From Cordilura impudica (taxonomy: Eukaryota > Arthropoda > Insecta > Diptera > Scathophagidae), in NCBI GenBank assembly GCA_963682025.1, contig OY821518.1, positions 128,600,543-128,664,542 of the forward strand: a stretch of 64,000 bases of DNA. The letters run 5' to 3'. The notes below the pieces were generated by a model, which did not search any database, was not told the origin of the DNA, and was given only the letters and a program-made list of their open reading frames with translations. Positions within the stretch are counted from its first letter, which is position 1. Each line of letters opens with the position of its first letter. The position numbers and the translations under genes were made by a program. Positions 33,031 through 43,738 of this stretch are shown here, piece after piece.

Positions 33031-34352
33031 TAAAAATTTAGTTTTTATGGGAGAGATTATTATTATCTATAGTTAATAGATTGATTGTTACTAAGTCGAG
33101 ATATTATCTAAATTATAAAAACTTGTCCATAAAAAATTTCGTTATTGCGATTTTGGAGTCTAACAGGCCATGAACCAAAAAAAAATCGTTACACTCAAAG
33201 GCACTTCGGCTGTTGCTTAGTTCTACTTGGAACTAATCATGTGATCCGAAAATATTGGGTTCTTTATGAGCGATATGTATTTTTCTTAGTGAAACAAAAC
33301 TTCTAATTACTAACAAAGCTAGTAGAATGAAATTTTGGTAGAGTTTAAGTCCGTGAAGTTTAAACCCTGAGCAGAATTTTTTTCTATAGAATTTATTTCA
33401 AAAGATAATAACGATAAATATTTGAAAACATATCCCTTTGTAGAGACAAGACAAAATAAAATAATTTCATAAAATTTCCAAGACATTCCTCTCTCACTTG
33501 ACATCGAAAGTATGTTTTTTGTCAAAAATAGGAAAAGAAACTACAATTTGAAAACCTATAAACGCAGTTTACTGCTTTTGGCTTATACTTGGTTGAGATA
33601 AATGTATATCTTCTGACTTTTTCTCTTTTCCTCGGACAGGCATTGAGGAAAATGCAAAATATCTCTATAATTTAAGCATCTTGCTTTTCGAACAATGAAA
33701 AACCAATTATGCATTTAATTGTTTAAAAATTTAACTCCCACATAAATACAAAAATATATCGATGTTTAAATAGTTAAATGAAAATTTATTGTTTTAAAGA
33801 ATATAGAAATTTAGCGTGGGCCGAAATTTAAATGGCATGTTCCTTGAAACGACGAAGTGTGGAAAAAATTTAAGTTTTTCCTCTAGTAATCTATGGCAAG
33901 AGTATAATAAGTTGTTCCGAATTTCTCACTATCAAATATAATTGATCAATATCCGACCGATCGAGATCAGTGAGCCCTTTTATTTACAATATTTTTCGAT
34001 AATATAAATATACTTCTTTTTAATTTGCAAATGGGCATTGATGGGCATATGGGAATCTGGAGAAAACTAGTTGAAGTATTCAGACCTCCATCTTATAAAA
34101 ATTGCTGTTTTGGGTTGAATTTAAATTACTCTATGATCTAGATTTGCATAAATAACATGCTTAAATTTGGTTTATGTATGTAAGTATGTAACATCCGCTA
34201 CACACCGTATTTGAATATGTCCTCATTTTCTGTTTCTGATTACATTTACTTTTTGATTACACAGACCCACCAAATTTAATAAAATTCAGATCTTTAGAAA
34301 GATAATGTTTAATTTCAGGCTCATGAGTATTGTGATGTATATTTATATCATA
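33031..34352. other. AT-rich spacer, no gene seen
   Basis: No open frame with coding character, no repeat match and no RNA gene is found in these 1.3 kb. Confidence 0.4.
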
Positions 34353-34648
34353 CTAGCAGATTCGAGCGCTCGAAATTCGAGTGCAAATTATAGGCAACTT
34401 TTTTTTCAACTTAGCCAATTCACGAACCAACAAATTTTTGGTTCATTATTATTGACTTACAAACCCAATAACAAATTTAATAACCATGCTCATATCACTG
34501 TATAATTGTATGCATGTTTTAGTAGCAAATCTGGTGAACAGCTCAAAATAAATACCTTTCAAAAAATATACGTTTTGTCCATATCGGGATAAAACGGTAG
34601 AACAAAACATCGGTCACGAGAAATCGCATAGGCTATTAATATTATAGA
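34353..34648 (-). mobile_element. Short Helitron-like element, family SH, copy C
   Basis: On the minus strand it begins TCTATAATATTAATAGCCTA and ends with a perfect hairpin (GCTCGAATCTG preceded by CTCGAATTTCGAGC-like arms) and CTAG followed by T. Its middle is shorter than in the other copies. Confidence 0.75.
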
Positions 34649-34654
34649 TAACAT

Positions 34655-34850
34655 GCTATGGTCAGGGTATAATGTGCTTGTGTTGATGTTTGTAACTACC
34701 CAATTTTATGTGACCTAGACCCACAATTTATCATACCGAATAACTTGGAAAGATTTTGTAAGGCGACTTGGCGATGACCGTCTGCCTGTAAACCTTTCAA
34801 CAAAACCACGGATCGCAAACTTAAATACATTTTCATATAATTAGGTATAC
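34655..34850 (+). repeat. Diverged family R-like 5' fragment
   Basis: CTATGGTCAGGGTATAATGT, then GTTTGTAACTACC, GACCTAGACCCA and ATGACCGTCTGCCTGTAAAC follow the order of the family R start but with many differences and with a shrunken GTCY tract. Confidence 0.55.
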
Positions 34851-34903
34851 TAGCATAGCCCAGCACTCGAAATTCGAACTACATAACAAGTATATTTACA
34901 AAA

Positions 34904-35335
34904 CGAACAATACCTCTGAAATAATTTTCAAACCCTCCAAAATTTCGTTGAAAAAATCTATTTATGTCGTACCCCATATATAGAATTATAGAATTAGGTG
35001 GGGTACCCATATACGGCATAAATAGATTTTTTCATCGAAATTTTGGAGGGTTTGAAAATTATTTCAGAGGTATTGTTCCTTGGGCAAATATACTATTGTC
35101 GTATATGTGTACCCCTCATAATTCTATATATGGGGTACCCCATATGGGTACGACATAAGTCGATTTTTCCATCGAAATTTTGGAGGGTTCGAAAATGATT
35201 TTAGAGGTATGGTATGGGTATGGGGTATCCACATAATTTTATATGGGGTACCCACATACGATATAAATCGATTTTCTCATCGAAATTTTGGAGGGTTCGA
35301 AAGAGATTTTTGAGGTATGGTTCCTTGGGCAAAAA
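34904..35335. repeat. Large palindrome with further tandem copies
   Basis: Two arms of about 75 bp (34904-34980 and 35000-35078) are inverted copies: GAACAATACCTCTGAAATAA and TCAAACCCTCCAAAATTTCG in the left arm return inverted in the right one. Two more direct copies of the right arm (TCGAAATTTTGGAGGGTT) follow near 35172 and 35280, with repeats of ATGGGGTACCC between. The structure would fold into a strong hairpin. Confidence 0.75.
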
Positions 35336-35424
35336 TAATTGTTATGGCTCATAGTACCAGAATCGCGATGAGCCCATGTCGATTTTTTCGGCCCCCTACA
35401 ATTTGACCCAATCTAATGTATATA

Positions 35425-35827
35425 CCGCACCTGCACCTCCAAAGTGAGTCAACTCAAAATTTACAAATTTTCAGTAGAGACAAAACTTTTTTTTTTTAAT
35501 ATTTGTGATAAAATTTACAAACAGTTGTTTCATTGTAAAGAACAGCGAATAATAAATATACAACAGTAGTTGTTTTTGCGATTTTTTAAGCGATCATCAA
35601 AAATAACTATTTTTTTGGGTGCAACTCAAAATATGTCTTTTAAGTGGATTCTGAAGAAGCTACTGTTATAACACAAAGAGGGTTACAACTGTATTTTTTT
35701 GCGAAAGACTAGTAAAACCGAAGTAAGATTTTTACAGTGGATAGATATGACCACTGTGTATCGTTTTTTTACAAAAAGTGAAAATTGAAAAATTTTGGGT
35801 TGACTCACTTTAGAGGTACAAGTGCGA
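35425..35827. mobile_element. MITE of Tc1/mariner type
   Basis: Inverted ends CCGCACCTGCACCTCC, AAAGTGAGTCAAC and (inverted right) TCGCACTTGTACCTCT, AAAGTGAGTCAAC extend for about 40 bp and are flanked by TA on both sides (35423-35424 and 35828-35829). No protein is encoded. An inner hairpin ACAGTGG, ten bases, CCACTGT lies at 35735-35758. Confidence 0.8.
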
Positions 35828-36210
35828 TATATAAAAATTTATGAATATATACATAAAATTCATTAAATTTCATAATAAATATTTGTTGAACACACAGAAA
35901 ATATATAAACGAGTTTGTTAATAAATGATATTTTTTCGCATACGGAGCCTGTGATATACATTATAATGAAATGCGATGAATTGAGAATTTTCTAAAATTT
36001 ATTAGCATATCTTAAGGCTCTTATAAAATTATTTATTATAAATATTTTATTTTATTTAATTTAATATATTTTTAACACATGTAATACATAAATTTTATCA
36101 TTCAACACTTCTCCTTCATACAACTATGCCAATTTTCACACTACTTCGTTCGCACATTTTGCTTTAAAACGGTCACAAAGATTTTCCTTCACGTATTAAT
36201 ATATAGGTAA
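35828..36210 (+). repeat. AT-rich dispersed repeat, second copy
   Basis: Matches 31785-32130 in order and spacing of blocks, for example TTATGAATATATACATAAAA, AATATTTGTTGAA, GTTTGTTAATAAAT and GGCTCTTATAAA. It is diverged, so both are old. Confidence 0.6.
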
Positions 36211-36522
36211 GAATCTGTTGGCCATAGGACAATAACTGTGTAAAGTGGTGAATATCTGGTTTAAGCTTATTTTTGATATCCAATTATAACCTCAGAGTAC
36301 AACTTTATTTTCATGTTTTTAAACAAATCTATGGTAAACTATAGCGTTCCAAAAAGTTCATTATATATTACCAACTTTCAGAATTAAAATTCGGCACATT
36401 CTAATGTATCTACAGTTAGTCACATAAACAACAGTTGTCATTGTCGTTCGATTAATAAGAGAAAAAAATACAATTTAAGTAGTGTGAGAAAAAACAACGA
36501 AGAAATTTTCAATTAAAATATT

Positions 36523-36669
36523 ATGCAACCAAAATTACAAAATATTCCTACAAACAAACGTAGTCGTACATGTCACAAACAACATTTAGCGCCACAGCAT
36601 ATTCGCCGCCGATCCATTTATACTTTTGTTGAATCTATTAAAAAAAATAACGAAGACACCCTCTCTTAA
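36523..36669 (+). CDS. Small unidentified ORF of 48 codons
   Basis: ATG at 36523 opens MQPKLQNIPTNKRSRTCHKQ, then HLAPQHIRRRSIYTF and VESIKKNNEDTLS to TAA at 36669. It is Arg/Lys/His-rich with normal codon variety, and GC is higher than around. Upstream (36420-36460) ACAGTTGTCATTGTCGTTCG could hold an initiator, but no TATA box is clear. No motif is recognised. It could be a first exon or chance. Confidence 0.25.
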   Translation: MQPKLQNIPTNKRSRTCHKQHLAPQHIRRRSIYTFVESIKKNNEDTLS

Positions 36670-37589
36670 CTGAGGACGGTATGATTTTCACAGATGTGTC
36701 TCTTTTTCTTTTCGCAGTCCCTCTTCCAATCGTATGTTCATTTAGCCGGCCAATTATTCAATTGAAAACATTTAATTTATAACATTATAATCAAATTGTA
36801 AGATCAGCGTCAAAAAAAAAAAAAAACAATAAAAACTTAAGACAATAATACAAATGCCAACGAAAAGCAATACAAATTAATTTAAAGTTTAATTTAAATT
36901 GCATTAACTTTCGAAGTGTAAGTACGAGTATGCGAGGTTAAGCGGGGGCTTTAATTTTTTCTTAGTTGTAGGATATCTACTAACTCTATTTCATTTAGCT
37001 TTCTTTAATTTTTTTTTTTTTTTTTGTATGTTAAATTAATTGATTAATAATCAAAAGCAATAATAGATCTTTAATTAAAACAATAAAATTTGTTTAAAAT
37101 GAAACAATTAGACATCTGTTGTGCGAATGGCGTATTGAAAAAAGTTTACGGTCAGTGTTAATATAAATAATATGACAGATTGTTGATATACATAAATGCA
37201 CGCAAATGGGTCCGTTTGAATGTAAAATTTGGATAGCCGAATATATTTATTCACTTTTGTACGAAAAATGCTTTGACATGGCAAAACTTTTAATGAAAGG
37301 AACATTATAACGTTAAAAAATTTGCACAAACATTAAAAATGCAGGAATTTCATGTAAATAAACTATTTTATTCGATAATCGTTATTAGGTATCAAAATCA
37401 AAAAATTTCCATAGATTTGTAGTTGCATACAAGAATGATATAATAAAGATTACGCCATCCGAATGTTTTCCCGTTATATGACGTAACGTGTCTGTCGCAA
37501 GGATTACCAAGTCTGTTTCATGTGTGAAACTTAAAAAATCTTTTTTTTTTTTTTGTACTCTAAATTTTGATGGAAAAGGTACTAGACCA
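36670..37589. other. AT-rich spacer, no gene seen
   Basis: Contains homopolymer runs (A near 36818, T near 37010 and 37535). No coding sequence is recognised. Confidence 0.35.
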
Positions 37590-37800
37590 AAACTCCAGGG
37601 TTAAACTCTCGTAGCTCCCCTATACAACAATTGCCTTCACAAGGGAGGTTAGGGTGAATTGTTGTATAAAAACTTTTAAAATTAAACTTAACCTAAAAAC
37701 ACGTGCAAAAAGTACATTTAACCTAATTGCACGCGGAGTAGCAACGCTAGGACCACAAAGCAAAAAATTGACACGTGTTTTCTTTTATTCGAAATAAAAG
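37590..37800 (+). repeat. Dispersed repeat, second copy (see 23600-23830)
   Basis: CAAGGGAGGTTAGGGTGA, the TTAACCTAA-rich middle and GGACCACAAAGCAAAAA correspond to the copy at 23600 in the same order. Confidence 0.55.
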
Positions 37801-38089
37801 AAGCCACGAAACAGCCTTTCCTCAATGGATAGCAAATTGAAACTGTGTTAAAAAATCTTGCGAAAAATTTATGTTTTATGTGATAGTTGGCAACGCTGCA
37901 ATTAAAATCATTTTGACTGTTCTCAAAAAATATTAAATCAGTTCTTGTTATAAATTACATATTTCGCTTTTTATTTTATTTAAAACAATATTAAAATAAT
38001 TAAAATTAATAAAAAAATTCAGTAAAGTGTGTTAATAAGTTGCAGCATAAAGAAAAACTAAAAAACAAAAAGGCAGAAAAAACGTAAAC

Positions 38090-38531
38090 ATGTGGTGTGC
38101 AGTGGGCAAATGCAAGCAAAATAATCATAAAAAACAAGTGAGAAATTGTGCGAAAAGGTAACATTTTGGGTGTTTTTAATGAATAGATTATATTTTTTAC
38201 TATAGCTCTGTCCTTTTACAAGTTCGCGAAAGATACAGCACAAAGGAAGCTTTGGGTATTGTTTTGCAATCGATGTACTTCCGTAGACGTTCAAAAAGAA
38301 AGAATTTGTGCCTTACATTTCAAACAGGAGGATTTTGAAAGAAATATGAAATTTGAAATGGGTAAGTTGTCACAAATGTAATTTTAACAGTTCATTAATT
38401 AATAATTATGAATAGGATTTACCAATCAGCGTACACCAAAATTGAACCCGGGAGCAGTTCCGATCATAGAGGAGAGCGCTATTGCAAATGATATTGAAAT
38501 TTCAAATAAAATTAGAAGCAAAGGACATTGA
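38090..38531 (+). CDS. THAP zinc-finger domain gene or pseudogene
   Basis: Three exon-like parts reconstruct a THAP (C2CH) DNA-binding domain. Exon 1 (38090 to about 38157) reads MWCAVGKCKQNN, with the C-x4-C pair, then a GTAACA donor. Exon 2 (38206-38361, after CTATAG) reads LSFYKFAKDTAQRKLWVLFC, NRCTSVDVQKERICALHFKQ and EDFERNMKFEMG, with the C-x2-H pair (ICALHF). A 54-bp intron (GTAAGT to AATAG) leads to exon 3 (38416-38531): FTNQRTPKLNPGAVPIIEE, including the AVPxI box, and a stop. Exons 2 and 3 join in frame; exon 1 and 2 do not with the obvious splice sites, so a one-base indel or another site is needed. At about 115 residues it is little more than the domain. THAP domains occur in host regulators and at the N terminus of P-element transposases; either origin is possible. 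Confidence 0.65.
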
Positions 38532-38770
38532 AGGAAGTGAAGAAGTGAAAAAACTTTTTTAGATGTAGAATGAACTTTAGAATAAGGTTGCTAAATGCCG
38601 AAATTGCTCAAAATATTAATAAACGAGAGAGAAAATTTAATGAAATAACAACGTAGTATAAAAACATTTAGTAATCTCATTCTAAAGCACAGAACAATGT
38701 CCTTTTTAACAATTCAAAATTATTTCAGTAAAATAATAATTTTTCTTCTCTTATCTTAAAAGGAGGATCA
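38532..38770. other. Sequence after the THAP ORF, no clear gene
   Basis: One short run (MNFRIRLLNAEIAQNINKRE, near 38565-38640) could be a decayed helix following a THAP domain, as in P elements, but it is too short to prove. Confidence 0.25.
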
Positions 38771-39005
38771 TTTTTGACTCCCTAGTGTAATAGAAGGACT
38801 ATCTTGAATAAATGCATTAGTTTTAATAACTTGACAAAAAATTGCTCCTTTAATATTAATTTGTTATGTTATTTTTAACCCATTAATTATGATCTCAATT
38901 ATTTTGCCAAGATTAGTTGGATCTCTAAGAGGACTAAACCAGACTTCTTTACGAAAATTAATAGCTTGTTCTTTAATTAACCATTTAAGATGAATATTAG
39001 CTTCT
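38771..39005 (-). pseudogene. Unidentified coding-like fragment
   Basis: On the minus strand two clean runs follow one another: [35 protein letters not shown], then, after a stop, [20 protein letters not shown] and SPSITLGSQK. Their composition (W, P, G, C in addition to I, K, N) is unlike random AT-rich DNA. I have the impression that similar strings recur in translated invertebrate genomes but cannot name a family. It could be a repeat or foreign fragment. Confidence 0.3.
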
Positions 39006-40173
39006 ATTTATAGTAATAATCTTTTATTCGTGTGATGTTTTTGCATTTACATATTTTTAACCTTTCTATAGTTTTTATATATAATATATTTCAAATTTCT
39101 CATCTTAATCAATTATTTACAAGATTTTTTAATTCAAAAACTATAAAATTTTTGTTCAAATATTATTTAATGTTTTAGTGAATTTAAAATAAATTAGCAA
39201 ATTTATAAAAATAAAATATTTTTTCTAATAAATAATTATAGGAGAAAAATAATAAATTGTCCCACTGTTACAATGTTATTGTTTGTGTATAAACATACAC
39301 ACAAACATAACAGTTTGACAGCTGAAAATTATTAGCCAATAGGAACACCGTTTGCGTGACGTCATGTGCCTGACCGGCGTAGAAAATTGTGATAGTGTCC
39401 GCGGGATAGCGTGATCTTGCATTCTATCATTTGTTTTAAGTTGAATATCAAAATTCTTATTTATTGTACTTCAAACTTATGTGTTTAAATTATGAACTGT
39501 GAGCATTAAAATAAAGTAAACAACTTAGTTACTCATAGTAAAAGTTTTCTTAAAATTAAATAATTAAAAATTATTTAATAACACCTGAACTCAATATAAA
39601 CGTTAAACAAAAGTAAAAAATGACCAAATTTTATTCGTCAAAAAAAGGAAGAAAAAAACAACATGATTTCATGATTACTAAACCTGTTTCCGCTACATAA
39701 CTGTATTTGACAGTGTTGGTAAGACACTTTTCTTTGAAGGCTTCATTCTTACATGTCTTTCTTTGTGGGCCTTTATGCTCCGAATATTTCGAATTCTTTC
39801 TCACATGTATATTTTAAGTTTTCCCAATTAGTTAGGGCCTCATTTTTTCTACTTTTTATGGAAATCCCTACGCTTCCTCTGATTCACCTTATATATGTAT
39901 GGTTTCTTGCATTGTATCCTTCCATGAAGCCCATTTTTGTGTACTGGCACTTACTCTGCTGGCACTTGCTTATTTGCCTGATGTCTGCGTAATGTTTTCT
40001 GATAATTTAACATCACTTGAGGTTGGATATGTCTTTAGTTCTATTACCAGTACCACCAAACCGCTTGGTGCGTCCAGATTTCGGTAAATCTTCAACCCGG
40101 TAGTAGTTATTTGTCATATGTATCAACAATATTTAATTACAATTTCGTCAACTTCCCACAAGGATTTCCTTTT
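39006..40173. other. Spacer with a small hairpin, no identified gene
   Basis: GTTATTGTTTGTGTA, six bases, TACACACAAACATAAC (about 39273-39310) forms a hairpin. A plus-strand frame at 39753-39992 and a minus-strand run near 39930-40080 (LVVLVIELKTYPTSSDVKLS) are open, but neither shows a known motif. No gene is called. Confidence 0.3.
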
Positions 40174-40855
40174 TATACCGTATACCACTATGTGGTTTGG
40201 GTATAATGACTTTGTGCTGCTGTTTGTAACTACCAAAAATATTTGACCTAGACTCATCTTTTATTATTCCGATCGAATCAAACTGCAGGTCGCAAATATG
40301 AATATGCATCATTGAAAATTGGTATATTAGCTTTTCTCGGCCATGGGATGAACGCTATTGAAATTGGTGAGAATCGGTCCATGTTCAGACCTAGCCCCCA
40401 TACAAATGACCCCTATGAAATCGACATAAATTGCCATAAGATCGAAATTGTCAAATAGATCTTACTCAAATTGGGTTTGTATGTGTTTATTACATCCACT
40501 AATGAGTAGTCCAAAAATGATACCAATGGAACAACTCTTATTCATAGGCCCCATATAGAGCTGCTTCCCGATCTTCACTTAAATCTATCAAAAAACAAAA
40601 ATATTGCACTGATTCATCTCAAATTTTGTTTGTATATATTTTTGAAAAATACAAGAGACTTTACCAAACATAGTCAGCATCGGTCCATTTTTGGGCTTAG
40701 TCCCCATATAGATATAGCATCCGATATGAACTCTTTCATGTTCGGTTTATGCTTATTTTCTATGTCCAGTTAGTTGGGCCTATGAGATAGGGTCTCTAAG
40801 AGCATGGCATAGGGTATATCGGTCTAAACCGAATATAATTTTCTTACCTGTTTTT
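40174..40855 (+). repeat. Family R dispersed repeat, copy 7
   Basis: Starts TATACCGTATACCACTATGT. The GTCY microsatellite region has been deleted (ATCGAATCAAACTGCAGGTC joins the flanking blocks directly), and the terminal palindrome is decayed (GTCTAAACCGAATAT). It ends TTTTCTTACCTGTTTTT. Confidence 0.85.
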
Positions 40856-41150
40856 AATCTAATGTAACTTTTCGAGCAGCGGACGATGTTTGCCTTCCCA
40901 TAGTGAGAATATTTTCTTTTACATCTTTTTAGTTATTTTTAATTAGTACAAATCAAAGTAAATCACGTGATCAGTAGAAATTTGTCTCAAAAAGCTGATT
41001 ATTTAAAGGTGGTTAATTCGATGGTAAATTGGCTAACACCTTTTAAGCCCCTTTGCCGATATATTCAGTACTAATCGGTCAGAAAGACCAGTTACATGAC
41101 GATACATTTTAGCATAACACAATGTAAATAACTTCTTAAATTTTTGTATA
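40856..41150. other. Spacer, no gene seen
   Basis: No coding sequence or repeat is recognised. Confidence 0.3.
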
Positions 41151-41982
41151 TAAAGGATGTCCCAAAATTCATACAATATTTAAATTTGCGCCAACTGTGG
41201 AACGAAAAGAAGTAGACAGTTTGATACCTGCAGTTTGAAGAATTACACGATAGAACATCGAGTTTTAGTTGTTGAACAATATATTAAAAATAATGAAAGT
41301 TTGGCGGCTACAAACTGAAAGCCGTTCAAATCTCAATATCGAAGCAATGCGTAAACATTAATTCGGCGTCGTGGACAAAAATTTAAAATTTCTAGAATGA
41401 TGATCTGAGTATTAAGCTTATAAAATACAATTGACACAAGAACTGAAACCCAATGGATTATTGAACATCTCACAAGTGGACGGTTATTTTTCAAAAATAA
41501 TCATCGTAAACGACGAAAAACATTTTCACCTTGGTACCTTCGTTAATCTTCAAAATTGCGGCGTTCGACATGTATTTGTCGAAACACAAATGCATTCACA
41601 ACGTATCACTGTTTGATTTGGCTTTTTGACTAGAGGCATCATTGGACCATGAACTGAGGCTGGCCAATCAATGAATGTTACTGGTGGTCGACATCGAAAT
41701 TGATAACAGAATTATTTTTACCTACATATATTAGGTGATATCGCTTTGGACGACATGTGGTTCAAGAAGACGGAATTGGCCAGATGTGGCCCTCTCGATC
41801 GTATGAAACAACACCATTGGACTTGTTTTATGGGGTTATTTGAATTCAATGTTCTAGGGCTTGCAATATCGGACCAAATTTTCAAAACCGGTCTTTCTGT
41901 ATTTCATTATATTAATTCCTGGACTCCGATATTAATAACGATATTCAAAAAACCCAAACAAGCGAAACTACACTGTAAATAG
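41151..41982 (+). pseudogene. mariner/Tc1-superfamily transposase relic 2
   Basis: The left end TAAAGGATGTCCCAAAATTC resembles the TIR of relic 1. Residues in order: YTIEHRVLVVEQYIKNNESL near 41246, TQELKPNG at 41431, then YFSKIIIVNDEKHFHLG (first catalytic Asp in NDE), FVNLQNCG, QMHSQRITV, and in a shifted frame GIIGP; then DIALDDMWFKK (second catalytic Asp, near 41745) and, in another frame, SRSYETTPLDLF-like residues near 41795-41830 covering the third acid (PLD). Stops, frameshifts and an internal deletion before the second Asp abolish function. It is the same family as relic 1. Confidence 0.75.
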
Positions 41983-42110
41983 AAAAAAAAATTAAAAAAC
42001 AATATAATTTTTCTTTCATGTTATCGAAATTAAAAAATAATACCGGATATTGGCTCAGAATCAGCAGATGACTCGGATATGTCGATGATGATGATATTGA
42101 GAATGTGTTC

Positions 42111-42351
42111 GTTACGATAAATGCTAAAAAAAAAACAGTCTGCGTGAAACTGCGGGGAAAAATTTTACATATTTATTTTTCCAAAAAAACGGCCATAATG
42201 TTCTAAAGCTTTTGATGGAAAAGCAATGTTTTTACTGGAAGATTATGTACTTTTGGAAGTAAATTTATTGAATATAAATTTTCTCAGAATAAAAATTGAA
42301 AAATTTTTCCTCGCAGTTTCACGCAGTGAGTTTTTTTAATGCTTATCGCAA
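42111..42351. mobile_element. Short inverted-repeat element, MITE-like
   Basis: Left arm GTTACGATAAATGCT plus TGCGTGAAACTGCGGGGAAA; right arm inverted GTTGCGATAAGCATT plus TGCGTGAAACTGCGAGGAAA. Arms are about 60 bp around a 120-bp AT-rich loop. No target duplication could be defined. Confidence 0.7.
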
Positions 42352-42740
42352 CGCAGATTCTCCGCTGAAATTTTTTGAAAAAAAACATTCCTTCGCTCCG
42401 CTCCGTAGGGTCACATTTATGCCAAAAACATTTTTTTTGTAAAAACCAATTTTTGGAGACAATTCCAGAAAAATATGAGCCGAAATCAAAAATAGTAAAA
42501 GACGGATCGATGGGCAAATTCAAGACGTTCATTTAAACAAAACCCAGCTCAAACTGTTGAACTATGTGAGGTGTAGAGTAATTTGAAGAAAACAGGTGCC
42601 ATTCGTTCCACTGCGCTGAAGGAAAATTAACGTACAAAAACAAATTACTTCAGTATGGCTACTCCATCTGTACGTAAATTTCAAAATTAGATTTAATCTA
42701 TAAACATAAAAATATGCTAATTACTTATAAAAAATAAAAT
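42352..42740. other. Spacer, no gene seen
   Basis: No coding sequence is recognised. GTGCCATTCGTTCCACTGCG near 42597 is the only GC-rich patch. Confidence 0.3.
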
Positions 42741-43072
42741 CTATAATGTTAATAGGCTAGGCGATTTCTTGTGACCGATTTTTTGTTCTACCGTTTTATC
42801 CCGATTTTGACCAAATATTCGTTATTTGAAACGTATTTCTTTTTGGCTGTTTTCCAAATTTACAGATTTTTAAATTTTGTCCTTAATTTTGAGAATATTA
42901 TAAGTGTGCTATGTGTGTATTTATTAGATTTGTTAATGTGTTTGTTAATGAATTTGTTATCTTCATTCACAATAATAATAATCCAAAAAAGTGTTGGTTT
43001 CTGAATTGGCTAAGTTGAAAAATAAAGTTGCCTAGAAATTGCACTTGAATTTCGAGCGGTGGAGTCTGCTAG
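42741..43072 (+). mobile_element. Short Helitron-like element, family SH, copy D
   Basis: Begins TCTATAATGTTAATAGGCTA after A and ends with a TTGAATTTCGAGC hairpin remnant, GGAGTCTGCTAG and T. The block TTTTGTTCTACCGTTTTATC matches copies A-C. Confidence 0.75.
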
Positions 43073-43738
43073 TAGTTAAATAAAAATAATATGAATGTCA
43101 ACTTACAATAAAAAAAATTAATACCGAATACCGGTATTGAATGGTATTAAAAATGTCGTTTAACTTATCTATAATCATCAGTGCATTGAAAGAGGATAAT
43201 CAACACTGCATGAACGAGCATACGTGCAAAAGTTTTTTTGCTTTATTCAAAGTAAAAACATTTGAACTTGAGCCTGATTAATTTCTAAATCAATCATTGA
43301 AATGTAGCCACATTTATGCAAAATGGTCATGGAAAATATCGAAAATATAGTACGACGTGTTGTTCTATACATAACCTTATCTTCTGTACTTTATGATTCA
43401 TTAAAAAATTACGATGTAAAGGAAAAAAACTGTTTCATTAAAATCTTGCGTGAATTTTGAAACAACCTTTATATTAAAGTGCCGTGAAGATCATGCATTT
43501 TGCGCAAAAACAACTTGATTTTGTGAGGCACCCTGATGTAGAGGTTTTCAACAAATCAAAACCAAGAATCTAGCTGGTCTAGATATGAGATAATTCACTA
43601 TAGCAAAAATAGTTCAGTACAGGGAATTTGTCATTAAAAAAAATCATGTGAGTCCGATCACAAGGGAGATGTGTAAACATCTAATAATTAAAGAAAACAT
43701 CAACATCATATTTTCCAGCGCATAAAAAATAAGTCGAT
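43073..43738. other. Left flank of the satellite, no gene seen
   Basis: Near 43120-43145 is ATACCGAATACCGGTATTGA, rich in inverted repeats. GATGTGTAAACATCTA at 43668-43683 recurs inverted on the far side of the satellite (55682-55697). Confidence 0.4.

Noticed and set aside
41320..41345. GTTCAAATCTC as a tRNA B box
   Set aside because: No A box, no cloverleaf; it lies in the mariner relic.
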